From positions 1 through 64,000 of the forward strand of contig CAZIKB010000016.1 in NCBI GenBank assembly GCA_964539665.1: 64,000 nt of DNA. The letters run 5' to 3'. Shown one piece after another: positions 61,300-64,000 of the stretch (its first letter is position 1; every line of letters begins with the position of its first letter). The stretch is from CAZIKB01 sp964539665. Its GTDB lineage: Bacteria > Zhuqueibacterota > Zhuqueibacteria > Oceanimicrobiales > Oceanimicrobiaceae. A program made the position numbers and the translations under genes. The notes under the pieces were generated by a model. The model had not been told where the DNA came from and ran no database searches. It worked only from the letters and a program-made list of their open reading frames with translations.

Positions 61300-62049
61300 C
61301 TATTTATCGCTAACAGCCCCCGACTTCGGCATGACAAAAATAGTATCATCAATAGCCTGGTTGATTTCTACATTTTCCAGCTCAAATATCCGGTAGCGTT
61401 CTATAAATTCCTGTTCAACGAAATAGGGCAGGAGTATGCCCTCTACTTTGCGATAATCGTTAAAATAGGCTTTGAGATCGACCGGGCGGGTAAAGTCATA
61501 AGTCTTGCCCTCCATTTTCGTTTCGAGAAAAGTATTGCAGTCAATATACCAGAATTCCATCGTGCTGTCTTGAAGCATTACTTTTAGTTTGAAGTGCTCG
61601 TTACCGTCAACCATTTCCTTCCCGGTGAATTCTATCTCGTGCCCTTTCTGCTGATAATCCCAGAAGACGCTATCGAACATTTTATCCCGCAGCACCATCA
61701 TGCTGTCCGGGGTTGAGATTCGATTTGGCTTTGCGAACTTTGGTCCGAACAGGGGGTTACTCCACCAGGCTTTTTGACCATCATAGCAGATCGTGAGATC
61801 CTTAGAAATCCGGTTGCTGTCGAAACGATACAAGTCCGGCCGTTTTCTCCAGATTGTAAATGGGGTTGGTGCACTGAAACTCGTATAAGTACCTTCGATT
61901 TTCAAAGTCTGCACCCTGGACCAATTCTCAGCGCCGCCACGGGCTTCGATGTTTTTCTGAATAATTTCATCCAGCGTTTGAGCTTCAAGCGGGTAATTTA
62001 CAAATACATTAAGTAGAATAATAAATGCAATGTAATGTAGTTTATTCAT
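61300..62049 (-). CDS. LolA/LolB-fold outer-membrane lipoprotein-sorting-like protein
   Basis: 249 residues. A signal peptide (ending near LEAQ, about residue 24) precedes a LolA-like half-barrel. Visible strands include LKIEGTYTSFSAPTPFTIWRKRPDLYRFDS, a WWSNPLFGPKF stretch and VEGILLPYFVEQEF. Family members carry lipoproteins through the periplasm, but this length and the N-terminal GGAENW motif match the broader group of uncertain function often found near PQQ-repeat proteins, as here. No acidic pocket residue is diagnostic. Confidence 0.78.
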   Translation of the reverse strand: MNKLHYIAFIILLNVFVNYPLEAQTLDEIIQKNIEARGGAENWSRVQTLKIEGTYTSFSAPTPFTIWRKRPDLYRFDSNRISKDLTICYDGQKAWWSNPLFGPKFAKPNRISTPDSMMVLRDKMFDSVFWDYQQKGHEIEFTGKEMVDGNEHFKLKVMLQDSTMEFWYIDCNTFLETKMEGKTYDFTRPVDLKAYFNDYRKVEGILLPYFVEQEFIERYRIFELENVEINQAIDDTIFVMPKSGAVSDK

Positions 62050-62151
62050 AGACTGATTATCTCCTTATCAATCAAATTTGGTTATTTATATGCATATTTT
62101 AAAAGTAAGTATTTCTTATTTGCAGCTTTGTAGCGCAATGTATCCGATAGT

Positions 62152-63396
62152 CTAATTACCGATATCAAAACAGGCCATTTCTGTTCGGTTGCGTAAATAA
62201 AGTTTGCCATCAACAAGAGTCGGTGAAGTCCAGGATTTGCCTTTAATTGCCTGGAATCTGCTTATTTCGTTATAGCTTTCTGAAGTTGCCTCGATCAAGG
62301 CCAGACGTCCGCGATCACTCAGTACGATAAAGTGTTCCTCGCTTAAAATGAGCGAACCCTTCCCATACCCTCGCTTTGCCCATTTCTGTTTGCCGGTCTC
62401 AACATCAACGCATTTCAGGGTTGCATTACTAAATCCATATAGGTGATTATTGTAATAGACTGAGCTGTTGAAGTGATTATTTAATACTGAGTTAGACCAT
62501 ACTTCCTCAGTTTGTATACTATCATTGGCAGCCACCATTTTAATAAGTGAACATCCGGCATCGATTGCTGAAGAAATAAACAATTTATCCGGGGCAATGT
62601 AGATCGGCATGGCGACCACTCCCTTTTTAACCGGCATACTCCAAAGACTGTCGCCTTTAGTTGAAATCGACACCACCCTTCCAGACAACACAAAAATGAA
62701 TTGGCGTACTTCGTTAAAGTTAACTGCCACAGGTGAAGAATAATTTGGATTGCTGCTCAGGGCTGTCCAGAGTACTTTGCCGGTTCGTTTATCAAATGCT
62801 GCGACGGCCTCATTTTTCCCACCCCCAACATCTGTAATAAGTAAATTTTCATCAATAAGAGGTGAGACGCTGAATCCTCTAATAGGTGTTTTGGTTTCAA
62901 ATAATTCTTTAAAAGTAACCGTCCAAATAGTTTTACCCGAGTTTTTATTCGCAGCATAAAGATTACCGTTAGAACTTAGTGCATAAACGACGTCACCGTC
63001 AAGTGTTGGCGTTGATCTGGGACCGTTGCCAAACTCACTAATGAACATTTTGCCAACATCCAGACGCCATAATTCTTTTGCATCTTTTTCATCAAAACAT
63101 ACCAGATAATCAACGCTATCCTCGGCAAACATAGTATACATTTTCCCTTCGGAGATGGAGATACCTGAGAAACCGTCACCAATGGGTTTTTTCCAGACCA
63201 GCTTCGGGCCATTTTCAGGCCAGGATTTAAGCAACTCTTTGGAATGCGCAATTCCGTCTCTATTCGGACCGCGGTACTGTGGCCAGGGATCGCGATTTTT
63301 ATCATCAGCAATTGTAGTAACAGACAGCACAATTAGCAGCAATCCGGATATCAGTAATGAAGAGCAGTATTTTGCAAAATTAGATACCATTTTCAT
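62152..63396 (-). CDS. Exported PQQ-repeat beta-propeller protein
   Basis: 414 residues. A hydrophobic N-terminal signal (about 8-30) is followed by a run of beta-propeller repeats. The first blade begins DPWPQYRGPNRDG, and each repeat has the form YVxxxxG-(K/D)-xLW, for example GKTIWTV, GKVLWTA and GKQKWAKR. Such proteins include PQQ alcohol dehydrogenases (eight blades) and BamB-like lipoproteins (no cofactor). The Cys-Cys and calcium sites of dehydrogenases are not seen, so a structural or sugar/amine-dehydrogenase-like role is more probable. Confidence 0.85.
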   Translation of the reverse strand: MKMVSNFAKYCSSLLISGLLLIVLSVTTIADDKNRDPWPQYRGPNRDGIAHSKELLKSWPENGPKLVWKKPIGDGFSGISISEGKMYTMFAEDSVDYLVCFDEKDAKELWRLDVGKMFISEFGNGPRSTPTLDGDVVYALSSNGNLYAANKNSGKTIWTVTFKELFETKTPIRGFSVSPLIDENLLITDVGGGKNEAVAAFDKRTGKVLWTALSSNPNYSSPVAVNFNEVRQFIFVLSGRVVSISTKGDSLWSMPVKKGVVAMPIYIAPDKLFISSAIDAGCSLIKMVAANDSIQTEEVWSNSVLNNHFNSSVYYNNHLYGFSNATLKCVDVETGKQKWAKRGYGKGSLILSEEHFIVLSDRGRLALIEATSESYNEISRFQAIKGKSWTSPTLVDGKLYLRNRTEMACFDIGN

Positions 63397-63697
63397 CTCG
63401 ATTAGTTTAAGTTAACATTTTGGGGAGTTATGATTTTTTTAATGATCCATCTAAATATAACAAAAAATACGAAAATGTCAAGATTGTAAATAGTTAATTG
63501 ATCTTTATCCGAAAATTGCTTCTTCGGCTCAAATAGGCGACTACTTCTAACGTAATTACACTAAATTCACCCGTGCAGGAAGAATGGGTTTGTACTTTCA
63601 AATAAAAATAATCTTTAAAAAACAACTAAACCATACAAAAGAGCACTGCTCCATCCGCAGGGTGCAGTTGTCGTCCGGCGTTGTTTTCGCTGAATAA
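63397..63697. other. Intergenic region without gene
   Basis: This 300-base stretch holds no gene or repeat I can support. A long A/T-rich part (63420-63510) is followed by a GC-richer section from about 63640 that continues into the DUF418 gene, so base composition changes here. Confidence 0.4.
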
Positions 63698-64000
63698 CTA
63701 CCTCTCCTGCTGAATCCGTATCGGCTGCCTGCGCCAATAAGTCAATGTCCGCCAGAGCCATTCGACTGGACCAAACTGAAAACGACTGAGCCACCACGTG
63801 CTGAGAAGCATTTGAAGGATCCAGATGCCGAGAATGAACCACCACAGATTGAAGCGGTCTATCTGTCCAAAAAGGGCAAAGCCATAGCCGTAGAATATGG
63901 CCACTCCAATTACCGTCTGCAAGAGATAATTGGTGAGCGCCATCCGGCCCACAGCCGATAGTCGCGCACGAAAGCGGCTCAGCTTTCTGGATTGACAAAC
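63698..64000 (-). CDS. DUF418-type membrane protein, C-terminal fragment (cut by window edge)
   Basis: About 100 residues are visible; the reading frame is open to base 64000, so the gene continues past the right edge. The visible part has the family sequence VGRMALTNYLLQT, GYGFALFGQIDRF, WWFILGIWILQMLLSTWWL and FGPVEWLWRTLTY, which is the conserved C-terminal membrane block of DUF418 proteins (acyltransferase/YeiB-like, four or more helices). The function is not established. GC content is visibly higher than in the rest of the window. Confidence 0.85.
   Translation of the reverse strand, partial: VCQSRKLSRFRARLSAVGRMALTNYLLQTVIGVAIFYGYGFALFGQIDRFNLWWFILGIWILQMLLSTWWLSRFQFGPVEWLWRTLTYWRRQPIRIQQER

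Overview
The window is a moderately AT-rich, gene-dense bacterial chromosome segment. The organism is probably a member of the FCB superphylum near candidate division KSB1/Calditrichota (inference). The grounds are a Por/type IX-type C-terminal sorting domain containing the NYPNPFNP signature, arginine genes built around the LysW amino-group carrier protein, many Omp85-type outer-membrane proteins and lipoproteins, and a large family of multi-domain response regulators. No rRNA, tRNA, CRISPR array or insertion sequence was recognised.

Layout. (1) 0.4-7.05 kb (+): a five-gene cassette of three unrecognised mostly helical proteins and two KaiC-type RecA-fold ATPases. The second ATPase is fused to what reads as a complete ABC-type solute-binding-protein fold without a signal peptide. 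The first two proteins share a small helical domain reminiscent of effector-associated adaptor domains. This is the best candidate for an undescribed system. (2) 7.6-8.6 kb: aldo/keto reductase. (3) 8.97-17.05 kb (+): arginine operon lysW-lysX-argC/lysY-lysX2-GATase-lysZ-argD/lysJ-argG-argH. No LysK hydrolase is present. A class II glutamine-amidotransferase-like protein sits inside the operon and could release the product from the carrier. (4) 17.1-23.5 kb (+): tetR, TolC-like channel, membrane-fusion lipoprotein and RND pump. (5) 23.6-37.5 kb: mainly envelope genes on the minus strand, including an ATP/ADP-translocase-like carrier, an operon of two Omp85-like barrels plus a lipoprotein with protein-kinase-like motifs, a type IX-sorted protein, a fatty-acid hydroxylase and an esterase.

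(6) 37.9-45.7 kb: small genes, including an FmdB-like zinc ribbon, an exported RidA, nadA with an EEP-family hydrolase, sodC, a cold-shock protein and a YheT-type hydrolase. (7) 45.7-54.2 kb (-): six consecutive receiver-domain proteins (GGDEF-EAL, degenerate HD-GYP, HDOD, two histidine kinases, a stand-alone receiver), an apparent signalling operon. (8) 54.6-60.5 kb (+): a PilB/GspE-type ATPase, an MNT-HEPN toxin-antitoxin pair, an M28 peptidase and fumarase. (9) 60.5-64 kb: a small lipoprotein, a LolA-like protein, a PQQ-repeat propeller and the C-terminal part of a DUF418 membrane protein cut by the right edge.

Intergenic DNA carries several elements bounded by GTCATT-type inverted repeats, long perfect hairpins and a direct repeat, concentrated at 27.7-28.4 kb. 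All functional calls rest on reading motifs by eye; no database search was run.
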